Assembly: GCF_902635505.1 (NCBI RefSeq)
Contig: NC_045432.1
Span: forward strand, 72,051,823-72,115,822
Source of the DNA: Sarcophilus harrisii
Lineage: Eukaryota; Chordata; Mammalia; Dasyuromorphia; Dasyuridae
Reading direction: 5' to 3'
DNA length: 64,000 nt
Shown in pieces: positions 42,169-52,639 of this stretch (its first letter is position 1; each line of letters begins with the position of its first letter). The translations under genes and the position numbers were made by a program. The notes beneath the pieces are model-generated. The model saw only the letters and a program-made list of their open reading frames with translations. It did not search any database and was not told where the DNA came from.

Positions 42169-43529
42169 CGTTTGGCCACAGAAGGTCTGAGTGCGGGTTC
42201 AATACAAGTCAACACCCTGACATACGGCAGGGGAGAAACTGAATGCAATTGGGGGCCGTGTGAAGCAAACAGTTTCCAGGAATCGGGAGGAAGAGTCCTC
42301 CAGCCCGCTTGGAACACAGCTGCAGTGGTGGGGTCAGTTCTGGGCACTGGGATTTAGGAGAGGTCGCTAATACTATTAATCATTCTAAGGGAGGAAACTT
42401 CCCTTGGTGCCATTCATCTTCACATCTTGGGACCTTTGGATCTTTCAGAGGTCACCTCCAAGCCTGGATGTGTCCACTTTGAGCTTGATTCTTGGTCATC
42501 TACTTAGGAGACAAAACAGCAAGGAAAATGAGGCAGCAAGGGAACCATGGCCAAGTTTAGCCAACTGTGGAGTATCAGTAATAACCTAGATGGGAAGCAA
42601 ACTCAAACTCATGGAGAGGAGGAAGACCAGGAGGGTGAAAGGCCTTGAGTCCATGTCACATGGCTTCTCCACGGCTCGTTCATCAGTTGGACTGTACAGA
42701 TTCCGCCATTACTCCTTGCTGCCTTCACATTGCCAACGGGATAAATCAAGCTGATCACAAAGTACAGGCACAGCCCTGAAGAGTGCCCATGTAGCAAAGA
42801 ACTGATTAGAGCGTTAGAAGTTAGAGGGTATAGGGGGTACATACCCCCAGAGATCTTCTGGAAACTTCCAGGGATTGCAACAACAGGGTGATTTGGGGCC
42901 ATGACAAACTTTCTGGCTATTTCTCCCCATGTAGTGGCCCGATGCTATAGCGGACTCATGGAAACCAATGGTCCTTGAATTCTCTCCAACCTTGTGACGG
43001 TAGGGGAAAGGGGGATGTGGTGTGCCATATTGCTTAAATGGAGAAACAACTTCCTTTGACCTTTTTGGTGACATCATGCAATTGCAAGGCTTCAGGTATG
43101 GTGAGTGGGACACGAGTCTGGTTTTTCTCCACCTTAACATCATGACAACTACTTTCATGCAGTATCCAGAGTAGGAAGAACTATCCCTGGTGCTCTTCTG
43201 CCTCTTTTTTCTGCTTTGTGATTTCTCTCCCAAGTAGGTGACCAAGAATCAATCCCAAGGTACATGTCCTCAGGTTTCAAGCTGACATTATGAGTCCGAA
43301 AGGTTCACGGTCTTGGACAATGACTGTCAGCGAGGAAAATTTCTTCCTAGGAGATGGGGAACCTAGGTCCCTAGTCTGTCTTGACCAAAGACGTGGGCTT
43401 AGGTAGACGGCCCAAAGCCGAGGTGAAATGTAAAATGTCTAATCAGCAGTCTGCAAACTGCTTTCAACTTTGATGAGGCTGAAGTAACAGCCTCCTGACA
43501 GATTATAACAATAGCTGTAAATCAAATTG
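42169..43529. other. Unassigned 1.36-kb stretch
   Basis: Composition is balanced and no simple repeats occur. Open minus-strand frames (97 codons at 42,609-42,902; 143 codons at 42,814-43,245) show no motif I can name. It may be a decayed element of unknown type. Confidence 0.3.
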
Positions 43530-43540
43530 CTGAATTCTCT

Positions 43541-43782
43541 CGGAGCAGCAAAGTAGCTTAGTGGATAAAGAAGCAAGCTCCTGGAGTCAGGAAGACTCAT
43601 CTTCCTTTCTTCAAATCTGGCCTCAGATACTTATTAACTATGTGACCCTGGGCAAGTCACTTCATTCTGTTTGCCTCAGTTTCCTTATCTATAAAACGAG
43701 CTGGAGGAGGCGAACCACTCCACTATCTCCTCCGAGACAATCCCAAAGGGGTCCCGAAGAGTCAGACACAACTGAACAACAA
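43541..43782 (+). mobile_element. CORE-SINE with RTE/BovB-type tail, complete
   Basis: ggagcagcaaagtagcttag head, aaatctggcctcagatactt, ctgggcaagtcacttcattc, tgcctcagtttccttatcta core, gagctggaggaggcgaacca and aagagtcagacacaactgaa RTE-type tail. ctgaattctct (43,530-43,540) and ctgaatcctct (43,783-43,793) are an 11-bp target-site duplication with one mismatch. Confidence 0.88.
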
Positions 43783-43793
43783 CTGAATCCTCT

Positions 43794-44464
43794 TAAGTCA
43801 TTCTGCCAACATGTTGGGAGGAGGCACATTTCTTTTGTGTATAGGCTTAAAACATTTGTTCCATATCTGACTTGTATTATAAATGGAGTGCCTCCCACTC
43901 CCCACTTTGGGGAGACCCAGTCATGAGCCCAAACCTAAGCTTTAAGTAATTTGAACCCATGCTGCTAGAAGGAGAGTAAGGAGCTTTGTGAGAATAGGGA
44001 AATTAGCCCCAGCTCTCCTTAGAGATCAGACTCCCCAGGACTCTACATCTGGGTCAAGAACAACGGGACCCCTTTAGGAGAAGGAATGGAAAAGTGCTCC
44101 CGCTGCTTGGGCCCAGCAGTGCTTCTCAGTGTTCCACTCATTATTCCTCCATCTTCCCCTTGAAAAAAGATCCTTGTACAGAGTTCTTTTGGCATTACAT
44201 GACTCCTCGGCATCCCCATCACCATGCTCAAATGGGGAGCACAAGCGAATGTCCTCACTATAAAGAGCCCATGTGCTCACTTCCTGGAGATATTGGGGGG
44301 AGCAAAGGTGCTGCACCCACTTTGAGGGTGCAAATAAAAGACTAAAAAATCTCTTCTTCCAAAATCTGGGTGAAGCCGGAGCACAGGCAGACCTGTGCAG
44401 AGCCTTCATTCATTTATTCCCCAAAAACCCTGCCGGGGCTAAACCTCAGGGAGCTTCCATAGCT
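43794..44464. other. Unassigned
   Basis: No recognised element. A possible antisense L2 scrap lies at 44,380-44,430 (ttcattcatttattccccaa). Confidence 0.25.
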
Positions 44465-44575
44465 GAGGATTTGACATTACCTAGGGCAAGGCTGTGTGTT
44501 CGAGGATTCGACATAATCCAGGGCGAGATTGTGTGGTCGAGGATTCAATATTACCTAGGGCAAGGTTGTGTGTTT
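44465..44575 (+). repeat. Minisatellite, 37-bp unit x 3
   Basis: Units at 44,465-44,501, 44,502-44,538 and 44,539-44,575 all start gaggatt and share cctaggg/ccaggg then gcaagg/gcgaga then ttgtgtg. Period is exactly 37 with no indels. Units 1 and 3 are closer to each other than to unit 2. Confidence 0.95.
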
Positions 44576-44579
44576 GGTG

Positions 44580-45190
44580 TTGGGTTTAGAGAGATGGAAA
44601 AGAACTTAGCTTCTGACCTCCAGGAACTTGCAGTCCAATGAGTGGAGGGAGGGGAGAGGAGGAAATGATAATGCACAACACACACGCCAATACGCATGAC
44701 GGGGCAGAGGTGACAGAGAACCAGGCTAAGTGCAAGAAGAATGACCTTCATATTGGCCTTAGAGAGAAAGCGGCACCATGTCCGACCTCACGGACCTCCC
44801 GCGAAGCAGGAAGAGGGAAGGCTGTGGAGAGTGTGGGAGATGACCACGAGCCAATAACCAAGAGGCTTAAAAAAAGGCAGGTGGAAAAGAGGGAATGAGA
44901 AGAAGTAAAATATATGAAGAAGAGGAGTGTGAGCTAAAGGTGGCCAAGTAAGCTGGAGCCATATTGGAGAGGGACTCTAATGCCAGGATCAAGAGTTTAA
45001 ACCATATCCAATAGGAAACCAGGTAAGGTTTGTTGAATAGAGAAAAAGATCAGATAAAAACAGAACATTAGGAATAATCCTCAGGCAACAGTGTGGAGAA
45101 TGATTGGAGAGGGGAAGTACAGGAGGAAGGCAACTTAGGAGGCCATCGCACTAGTTTCTCAGGTGGATCGGTGCGGCCAGAGCTGAGAGA
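44580..45190 (-). mobile_element. L2 3'UTR, antisense
   Basis: cttctgacctccaggaactt, then gcagtccaatgagtggaggg. Farther on come agggactctaatgccaggat, caataggaaaccaggtaagg and ggaggccatcgcactagttt. The minisatellite abuts its left end. Confidence 0.75.
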
Positions 45191-45229
45191 CCCCGAACCG
45201 GAGCCACGTGGATTTAGAGAGGATGGGCT

Positions 45230-45370
45230 GCACATGTTTAACCTATGTCGGATTATTCGCTGTCTAGGGGAAGAAGGGAGGGAGAAAATTGGGAATGGGA
45301 GGTTTTGCAAGGGAGAATGCCGCAAACTATCTTTGCATGTATTTGGAAAATACAAAGCTATTTATTATTC
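45230..45370 (+). mobile_element. Very short L1 insertion (3'UTR terminus only, 141 bp)
   Basis: gcacatgtttaacctatgtc, gctgtctaggggaagaaggg and tatctttgcatgtatttgga are the last 140 bases of the marsupial L1. agagaggatgggct at 45,216-45,229 and 45,371-45,384 is a perfect 14-bp target-site duplication. There is no long poly-A. Confidence 0.92.
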
Positions 45371-45379
45371 AGAGAGGAT

Positions 45380-45411
45380 GGGCTAGATTGAGATTGGGCT
45401 CAATCTAGCCC
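45380..45411. repeat. Perfect 13-bp inverted repeat, 6-base loop
   Basis: Arm gggctagattgag (45,380-45,392), loop attggg, arm ctcaatctagccc (45,399-45,411). The left arm overlaps the right target-site duplication of the adjacent L1 piece. Confidence 0.95.
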
Positions 45412-45499
45412 AAAGGACTTTGCAACCGACTGAAATGCAGGGAGCACAAGCCAAGGTGCTCACGAGCCCGGCTAACTAAGGAGGCAGTGTCGCTGTTCA

Positions 45500-45640
45500 C
45501 GTTTCAATTCAAGAAGTAGTTATTAGGCACCAGCTGGGTGCCAGGCACACGCCCCAAGCGTGAGGAGACAAAGACCAAACCGAAACGGTCCCTACCCTTT
45601 AAGAGCTTCCATCCTCCTGCTGAGGAGGGCCATAGTAATC
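45500..45640 (-). mobile_element. L2 3' end, antisense
   Basis: gaagtagttattaggcacca, gctgggtgccaggcacacgc and acggtccctaccctttaaga. Confidence 0.75.
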
Positions 45641-45799
45641 CTACCTACCACCATTAAGACATCAGAACTCAAGCCTACCACTCTTACGCTGTCGGGCTTA
45701 CTGCTCCAGATGCAAATCCTATGATAGGAGGGGCCCCGCCACGTTAGCTCCCCTGAGTGTCAGTGCACTTACCATTCTATTTATAATACCGTTCCTATG

Positions 45800-46093
45800 G
45801 AACTAACTCCCTCCTGCCTCGCCGATGAAATACTAACTCCTCTGTCTGGCATTTAAAGCTCTTTGCAATCTGGCTCCAAACTACCTTTCCAGACTGATTT
45901 TGCATTACTCCCCCTCACGCACTTGGGGTTCCAGCCAGACTGGCCTGCTCGCTATTCCCCATACACGCCATCCTGTCTCCTGCCTGTGTACCTTTGCACA
46001 GGCTCACCGCCACGCCTGGAATGATCTCGAGATCACCTCGCCTCTGCCTCAACCCTCGGCTCAAGCGTTTTACCATCAGTGCTCGCGTCACCG

Positions 46094-46171
<78 letters not shown>

Positions 46172-46375
46172 CAATTACTCTGCACAGACTCCGGACCGAG
46201 TGTGTGTTTATTTATCCGGCTCTGTATTGTTCACCGTGGCCGAAAGCAAATTCCTTGAGAGAACGGACTGTTTTTACTCACATGAGATGTCATAGCTTAG
46301 ATAGCCAGCACCGTGCCTGGCACACAGTAGGTGTTCAAATAAAGATGCTGAATGGAGTTGAACAGACTGACCCCT
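45800..46375 (+). mobile_element. L2 3'UTR to 3' terminus, containing the poly-C run
   Basis: tctggcatttaaagctcttt, gcaatctggctccaaactac, catcctgtctcctgcctgtg, then the C run, then attccttgagagaacggact, ccgtgcctggcacacagtag and gtgttcaaataaagatgctg. Confidence 0.85.
46094..46170 (+). repeat. Uninterrupted 77-base poly-C run
   Basis: Every base from 46,094 to 46,170 is C. It lies inside an L2 3'UTR whose consensus has only a C-rich tract here. Nothing else in the window has a C or G run longer than about 13. Confidence 0.97.
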
Positions 46376-46469
46376 AGAATGCCACTTGCCCCAATGCTAG
46401 GTTTTTTTGGTCCAGTGAAGAGTGGGCTCCGTCCAACTCTCAAGAGTGAGTGGTCTGTGAATATGCTCC

Positions 46470-46652
46470 TTGGCTAGGAAATCGGAAGAATTGTGTCTGA
46501 ATCCCGAGGGTGTAAATTACCACCTGGCTATATGACCTCGAACTTTCCCTTCAGTTTCCCTTCTGGACCTCAGTTTCCCCCTCTATAAAAATCGGGGTTG
46601 GACTAGATGATCTAAGATGATCTCCTTTCCGGTTCTAAGCCTATGGAAAATA
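46470..46652 (+). mobile_element. SINE with CR1/L3-type tail
   Basis: ggctatatgacctcgaactt, ggacctcagtttccccctct, then gttggactagatgatctaag and ctcctttccggttctaagcc. Confidence 0.8.
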
Positions 46653-47390
46653 TGGATGGGCTCTCCAGGCCACTGAGTCGGATCGGTGATGCTAGGAATA
46701 GGGATAGCAAGGAGGAGGCAAAGAAACTTGGAACTGGTAGAGACACTGGGGACAAAAAGGGCACCAAAAACGATTTACAGCAGGACTAGGTCAGACCTCG
46801 GGGGATCTCTGACCCTAAAAGGATGAGCTTTACTGAGAGCAGTGTTTGGGGGGAGGAACCTAAGATAGTTGCTGAATCAGGGAGCATGTGACCTCAAACC
46901 AAGGACCCACCTTAGGCCCAAACAGTCAGGACCTTCCTATGTCACCAGAGCAAGGACAGAAGGCTTAGCTAGAACCGGCAAGGTGAATGAATCAGGGACA
47001 CCTAAAGGGCATTAAGTAGCACGGGTCCAGGCCCCAGAACTTGGCCAACTGGTCCAATGATGGGCACTTAGTAGCCCAAGAGTCCCTCACATGATAGTGA
47101 AATTATCTGCATGTGTTAAATGGCCGGCATGAACACAGTATGCTGGCGTGGGTCCACCGGGAGAGCACAGGAGAGAAGCAAGGGGAAAAGCCTGATCCCA
47201 GGTTCACAGTCTTTGGGGAAAGCCCTGCCCTTTCGAGACGGTGGCAATGGCAAATTACTCAGTGGCCTCCTAAGAAGAGAGGGCAGAAGGCATTCTTTCC
47301 CATCCCTAGTTCTGTGGCGTCTGATGAAAAGCTATCCCTGCTTCCCCAGAAGCAGCGGGCCCTCAGGCGGGAGTTGGGGGGGGGGGACGG
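46653..47390. other. Unassigned
   Basis: About 740 bp with no recognised element. An 11-base G run lies at 47,376-47,386. Confidence 0.25.
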
Positions 47391-47394
47391 AGAA

Positions 47395-47830
47395 TCTCAG
47401 AGCCAGGTAGGATTTTGGTGGCCCTCCAGTCCAAGCTGTATATGAATCCAAATCCTCTCCAGAATCCCCGAGCGGTGTTCCATCTGCCTTTGCTTGAAGG
47501 CCAGCTCCAGTTAGGGGAGCTCACCCCCACCTCCCCAGGCAGCCCATTCCACTTGTGAACAGCTATAGTCATTAGGAAGTTTTTCCTTACATCAAGCCTA
47601 AATCTGCCTCTTTGCAACTTCTTTCCACTGATCCTCGTTCTCCTCGCTGGAGCCAAATAGAACACGTTTAATCCTTCTTCCAGGTGACAGCCTTTCAAAT
47701 ATCTGAAGACAGCAATCCAAGCCCCAACTAGGAATACTTTCACCTGAAGGGCAAGGGCAGCACAAAGGACAGTCTGAGTGACTGATGGGGTTGCCATTCC
47801 CCAGAGAGCCTGGCCCTCAAGGCCCGGGTG
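47395..47830 (-). mobile_element. CR1/L3 LINE 3' region, antisense
   Basis: ggcagcccattccacttgtg, taggaagtttttccttacat, ctaaatctgcctctttgcaa, ttctcctcgctggagccaaa and gtgacagcctttcaaatatc: the clearest antisense CR1/L3 copy here. Confidence 0.8.
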
Positions 47831-47839
47831 AAGGACACC

Positions 47840-48130
47840 TACCTCAGTGGCAGGACCACGGAGCTGGCACTACAAGGCTGGGTCTGTACCACGGAGCATA
47901 GCCGGCAGACAACCATGAGATGGGAGCCCCCAGCCTGCCACAAGGAAAAGGTGTGTCCCCCTTGAATGTCAGCACCTTGGCACAAAGCTCCAGTAACCCC
48001 ACCCTAGCTATAGTTCTGACGACTATTAACTCTCTGAAGATTTTTCTTTTCCAGGTTAAACAAGCCCACTATTTTTTTACTCTATCCCATATAGCAGACT
48101 TGAGAGTCTTTGAAATCTGAGGTACCTCCA
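47840..48130 (+). mobile_element. Possible endogenous retrovirus fragment (3' internal edge plus LTR start)
   Basis: It resembles 52,640-52,900. A purine-rich stretch is followed by an LTR-like start (tgtcagcaccttggcacaaa). It is a broken fossil fragment. The family is not determined; the retroviral reading rests on the purine tract and on the relative at 52.6 kb. Confidence 0.35.
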
Positions 48131-48229
48131 CTGGAATCCCTATAGCTTATTTTGGGAAGAGGACAGAGGGTCCAGGCCCTATGATTTCCTGCCACCAAAG
48201 CAGGAAGTTACTCCCCAATAACTTAGAGT

Positions 48230-48312
48230 CTTAGAAAGTTGCTGGAGTCATCAGTCTAAGTGATTTGCCCAAGAGGCAGTTATCAAGCACAGGTTGACCT
48301 GTCGATTTCCTT
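48230..48312 (-). mobile_element. MIR-like scrap
   Basis: ctaagtgatttgcccaagag, then cagttatcaagcacaggttg. Weak. Confidence 0.4.
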
Positions 48313-48429
48313 CCTTCCATCCAGAAAAGGATGTGATTGTCCCATCACATGCTGAACATGATGGGGCACCATGGGACCGCCAGCTCTCTTTTCTGAGCAA
48401 GCTTTCAATACCTAAGTATTGAAGTATTA

Positions 48430-48530
48430 AGTATATACACACATATATAATATATATAATACATAATATGTATGTACATACATATATAATACTATATGTA
48501 TGTTATACATATAATACTAAGTACTAAGTA
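48430..48530. repeat. AT/TATG low-complexity tract
   Basis: Irregular atatata and tatgtatg units, about 100 bp. Confidence 0.85.
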
Positions 48531-48559
48531 CCCTAAATTCCCATTAGTTTTCGTCAGGC

Positions 48560-48782
48560 CCTTGTAGTAACAATGACATCCTTTTAATTAAGTTTTTTCA
48601 CATCTATGATCTCATTTGGTTTCTCTAATAACCTATGGCAGCACAACTCATACAGTTCCATTTCATCAACGAGGAAGCTGGGGAGGGGTCGTCCAATCAG
48701 CTTCAAAGGCAGGATTAGCACTCAGATCTGTGGATGCTGAGGTCAGTGCTCTCTCCCCCATAACCTGCTATGTCCCAGAGAT
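48560..48782 (-). mobile_element. MIR-like SINE with L2-type tail
   Basis: atctatgatctcatttggtt, tccatttcatcaacgaggaa, gattagcactcagatctgtg and gctctctcccccataacctg. Confidence 0.75.
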
Positions 48783-49585
48783 TTCCACTCCACTTCTGCC
48801 GAGCTCCAGCCACCCCCTTTTCCAGGGCTCCACAGACACCCAGACCCGAGGCAGAGGAAGAGCCACGTGGCCCTCTTCAGCAAGCCCCTCTGCCTTCACC
48901 ACGGTAGGGGGAATCAGGCTCAGGGAGTGGCCGCAAGCCCGCAGTGCCGTGCTGGACACTTTGGCTGCCAAATTGTGAGATTCCAGGTTTCTTATTCCAG
49001 TACATATGCATGCATTTTGAGCCAAGAGAAATAGCTCTGTGCCTCCCAACAGCTGTGGTACAGAGAGCGAAGGCTATATCCAAAGAACCGAGTCCACAGT
49101 CAAGTTTACCTTTCCTCGTTAGGGCTCTGTTTGGTGGCTACAGATAAACAGAGATTCAGACAGATTTTTCAATTCCCAATGCTGTGTCTGCTTCGAGTTT
49201 GATACAAATAAGTCTGGTTAAGGACCACTGGAGGCAGGGGTTATTTATACCAATTTAAATGAATGCGATCATCCCCGGGGTCTGAAGCTGGAGGAAACAA
49301 GTCCAATCTCAAGGTACTTCAAAATCGAAAAGCATATGGCAGTGTCCCAGAGGTCAAACGATCAGGAGCTGTCGAGCCAATGCCCGCTGAGTTTCAAAGC
49401 AACCATTTCGCCTGTCTTTCCAGCCTTCTCCAAAAGAGAGGACCGGAACTCAGTTCACCATTCACAATGATGGCATAACTAGGGGAAGCCCAAGCCGTCA
49501 CGTGCCATCTATAAACTCAAACTCCACTGGGGTAATCCCACTAGCAGCTCCTCCACAGGCGATTTGTGAGCTTCCTAAAAAGCTG
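48783..49585. other. Unassigned
   Basis: About 800 bp with no recognised element; tatttataccaatttaaatg near 49,241 is AT-rich. Confidence 0.25.
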
Positions 49586-49589
49586 ATAC

Positions 49590-50192
49590 GATTTGGGGCT
49601 GCATTAAATGACACATAGCTTCCAGGCCAGGGGAAGTGGCAGTCCCCTTGTATTCTGACACCTGGTCATACCACACCTAGAGCACTGAGTTCACTTCTGG
49701 GTACCATGGACATGGATAAACTGAGGAATGGTCAAAGGAGACCAATCCAGCTGGTGAAGGGCTTCCTGGAATTCCTAGCAACTGAGGATTAGTGAAAGAA
49801 CTATGATGCTAGTGTTTTCTGGAGTGGAGAAAACTGGGTGGGACACATAAAGAGTAAATAAAAAGAGTTGCTAGCCAGCTTATTGTATTTCAATGGAAAT
49901 CACATGGATTCAACTTCCCCTGTTTAGCCTAAAAAGGAAGAAGGAATAGCAATGGGTAGAAACTGCAAAGAGGAAAAATGAGGTTTAACATCAGTTAAGA
50001 CTTCTAAACAATTAGAGTCATCCTAAGGTGGATTGAACTGTGTCAGGAAGTAATGAGTTCCCCCCCCCCCCCAACTGGAGGTCTTCCAGCAGAAGCCAGA
50101 TGACCATTTGGATATTAGAGTGGGGTTTCTTGATTGGACTAGGTGGCTTCTGAGATCCCATATGACTCAAATTCTGTGATTCTGTGACATGG
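49590..50192 (+). mobile_element. CR1/L3 LINE 3' end, sense
   Basis: ctagagcactgagttcactt, ggtgaagggcttcctggaat, cctgtttagcctaaaaagga, aactggaggtcttccagcag and agccagatgaccatttggat, ending in the CR1 hallmark attctgtgattctgtgac. A 13-base C run lies at 50,060-50,072. Confidence 0.82.
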
Positions 50193-51520
50193 CTGACAGA
50201 CAACAAATTAGTGAAATGCACTCTAAACTGAAATGCCCAAGTCAAAACGGGTTGCTTTAAAGCTCAGGAGGACAGAGGGATCTCAACTATAAAAAAAACC
50301 AAATTAGGATTTGGGAAGAAAACTGAATCTCGTTATTATGAATACCCATTCTTTTTTTCTCCAAATATCCATGAATAATAACCTGTAACTTCATTGAGGA
50401 AGGATCTCCCTCCTGACCCAAATTGTGGCCCATCTGTCACTTCCAAGTCTTAGAGAGCTGCTGAAAGTTTTGAAGGATTAAGAGACCTACCCATGGATAT
50501 CCAGCCGAATCACCAAGTCCCATAATGTCAGTTAGGTGGGACCTCAGAGATCTGAGAACAAGAATTTTCCTTTTTAACCCATACCTTTGCTCGGAGACCT
50601 CTGATGAGGGGCAATCCATGCTTCCCAAGGCCAACTTTGGCACACCGCTTGGAGAGGAGTTCTATTCATTAGTTTGACCGTATACCAAACTCAAATCTTC
50701 ATCTCTATAATCATCCACTGCTACTGGTTTGGGGCCAAGATAACAAGTCTATCATGGAAAGAAACCCCACTATTTCTAATTTAGGGTTCAAGTCAGTAAA
50801 AAGCAGTATTTTGTCCATAGTTACAAGCCAAGGTAGGGAGAAGTATCAGTTGACTCCAAGAAAAAGAAAGTTTCTATGGGATTTCTATTCTTTTGAAAAT
50901 AAGCCATTTTCTACCAAAACTTCTTGAACACTTACAGAAAACATACGGCCACTAGCCTTGGGAGCAATTTTTCATGGCTTAACGGAGAGGACAGAAACTT
51001 CCTACTATGCTAGTCTGTCATTGTCCTAGGAAGCATGAGTCAGAAAAGACTTGTCTTTTGATTGCTTTGCCTGAGATTTGGGGGAAAAAAGGGCAACACA
51101 TAGGGGTTAGATGGACTACCCATCCACACTGAAAGAGAGGTTTATTCTCAAATGATGGTCAAGAAAAAGACATTGTCAAGAAAGGGAAACTATACTCTGG
51201 CTTCCTCTTTTCTACCATCAAGCCTAAGCCCTCTTCTATAGAGTTTAGTGCTTCCAATATCCAAAGTCACCTATCATGGCCATCCCAAACCCTCCACTAA
51301 TTCTTCTCTTCTCCGAGCTGAAAAAGGCACAGATACAAGACCACAAAAGCAACTGGTTCAGGCAAGGGCTTAAAGAGAGAGTTGTCATATGAAGGACTCA
51401 CTATGTGCCTTTCTCAGCCCACCCTTTTCTAGCTCCATATCTTTGTTCCCACGGTACTCTCATACCTGGAATGATCACAGCATTAGATTGCCCTCTCCCA
51501 AGTTTCACTAGTTTAAACTA
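50193..51520. other. Unassigned 1.3-kb stretch
   Basis: AT-leaning, no simple repeats and no named family. 50,400-50,580 has faint MIR/CR1-like phrases. It may include an old element beyond recognition by eye. Confidence 0.25.
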
Positions 51521-51525
51521 GTGAA
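51504..51525. repeat. Perfect 22-bp palindrome, no spacer
   Basis: TTCACTAGTTT is followed directly by its reverse complement, AAACTAGTGAA. The flanking bases (t at 51,503, c at 51,526) end the symmetry. Confidence 0.97.
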
Positions 51526-51529
51526 CGAG

Positions 51530-51605
51530 TCGATGTCAAAAGGCAGGACTTAAACCGAGTTCCCCCTGAGGCCAGGTCCAATATTCTATCCGCTACAGCG
51601 CAACC
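51530..51605 (-). mobile_element. SINE head fragment, antisense
   Basis: aaaggcaggacttaaaccga, then ggtccaatattctatccgct and acagcgcaaccac: the B-box and head side of a CORE-SINE. Confidence 0.6.
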
Positions 51606-52110
51606 ACTATGGCATATCATCTACTAGTCAATCTGACTAGAGTTTCATCTCATCTCGATCCTGGAGCCATTCTCGACAATTTCCATTGCTTTCTGTAGAC
51701 GTGTATGTGCATGCAAGCTCTAGTCTGTGAGTTTCCGGAGAGATCTCTATAAATCAAACCATATTCACCAGGCACTGGAAGAGAATGTGATGGTTGATCA
51801 GACATGGGGAGAAGGGCATTAAACAGTTAATCATGGTGGAAGGATTGAACAAAATCCTCCTTGGAGATTAAAGCGGGGGATTTGAATTGGATCAAGATTC
51901 ATATAGAAGAAAACTGGCATCAGGTCAGCTGCCTCTCATGTCTCCCACAGCCCTAGATTTATGTCACCCTCAAGCATCATCCCTAGGAACAGCAAAAACA
52001 GACATCCCTCTGGTTGGACCTTCTTTACACTTCAAGGGAAAGGGCACATCTCACTGAAAATCACCCAGGCAGTTGAAATGGGAAAGACTATCCTATTTAG
52101 TCAATAATCA
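51606..52110. other. Unassigned
   Basis: No recognised element. Confidence 0.25.
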
Positions 52111-52114
52111 TCTA

Positions 52115-52612
52115 TTTTCCATAGTTATATAGCTGTGAAGACAATCCTCAGATGAGAAAATTAAAGCCATCTATAGCCGTATGAAAAAATGCTCCAAATC
52201 ACTATCGATCAGAGAAATGTAAATTAAAACAATTCTGAGGTACCCCCTCACACCTCTCAGATTGGCAAAAATGACAGGAAATGATAAAGATAAATAAAGG
52301 TTGGGGGGATGTGGGGAAACTGGGGCACTGACCCATGCTGTGGAGCTGTGAAGTGATCCAACGAGTCTGGAGAGCCATCAGGAACTCTGCCCAAAGGGCT
52401 ATCAAACTGTGCATACCCTTTGACCCAGCAGTGCCATTAGAGAGTCTGTATCCCAAGGAGATCAGAAAGGAGGGAAAAGGAGCCACGTGTACAAAAGTGT
52501 TTGTGGCAGCTCTTTTTTGTGATGGCAAAGGATTGGAAAAGGAACAGATAGATGCCCATCAGTTGGGGAAAGGCCGAATAAGTTGTCGTACATGAAGGTA
52601 ATGGGATATTGC
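52115..52612 (+). mobile_element. L1 ORF2 C-terminal fragment
   Basis: cgtatgaaaaaatgctccaa, taccccctcacacctctcag, aaatgacaggaaatgataaa, then tcaaactgtgcatacccttt and gttggggaaaggccgaataa. It breaks off before the 3'UTR at about 52,612. Confidence 0.85.
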
Positions 52613-52639
52613 CTTGGACTGGGGGTCGGGGGGATGATC

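Noticed and set aside
44465-44575. CRISPR-like direct repeats
   Set aside because: Head-to-tail 37-bp units without spacers, in a vertebrate nuclear setting: a minisatellite.
45900-46377. Frames encoding a long polyproline tract
   Set aside because: The proline run is only the 77-base C homopolymer inside an L2 3'UTR.
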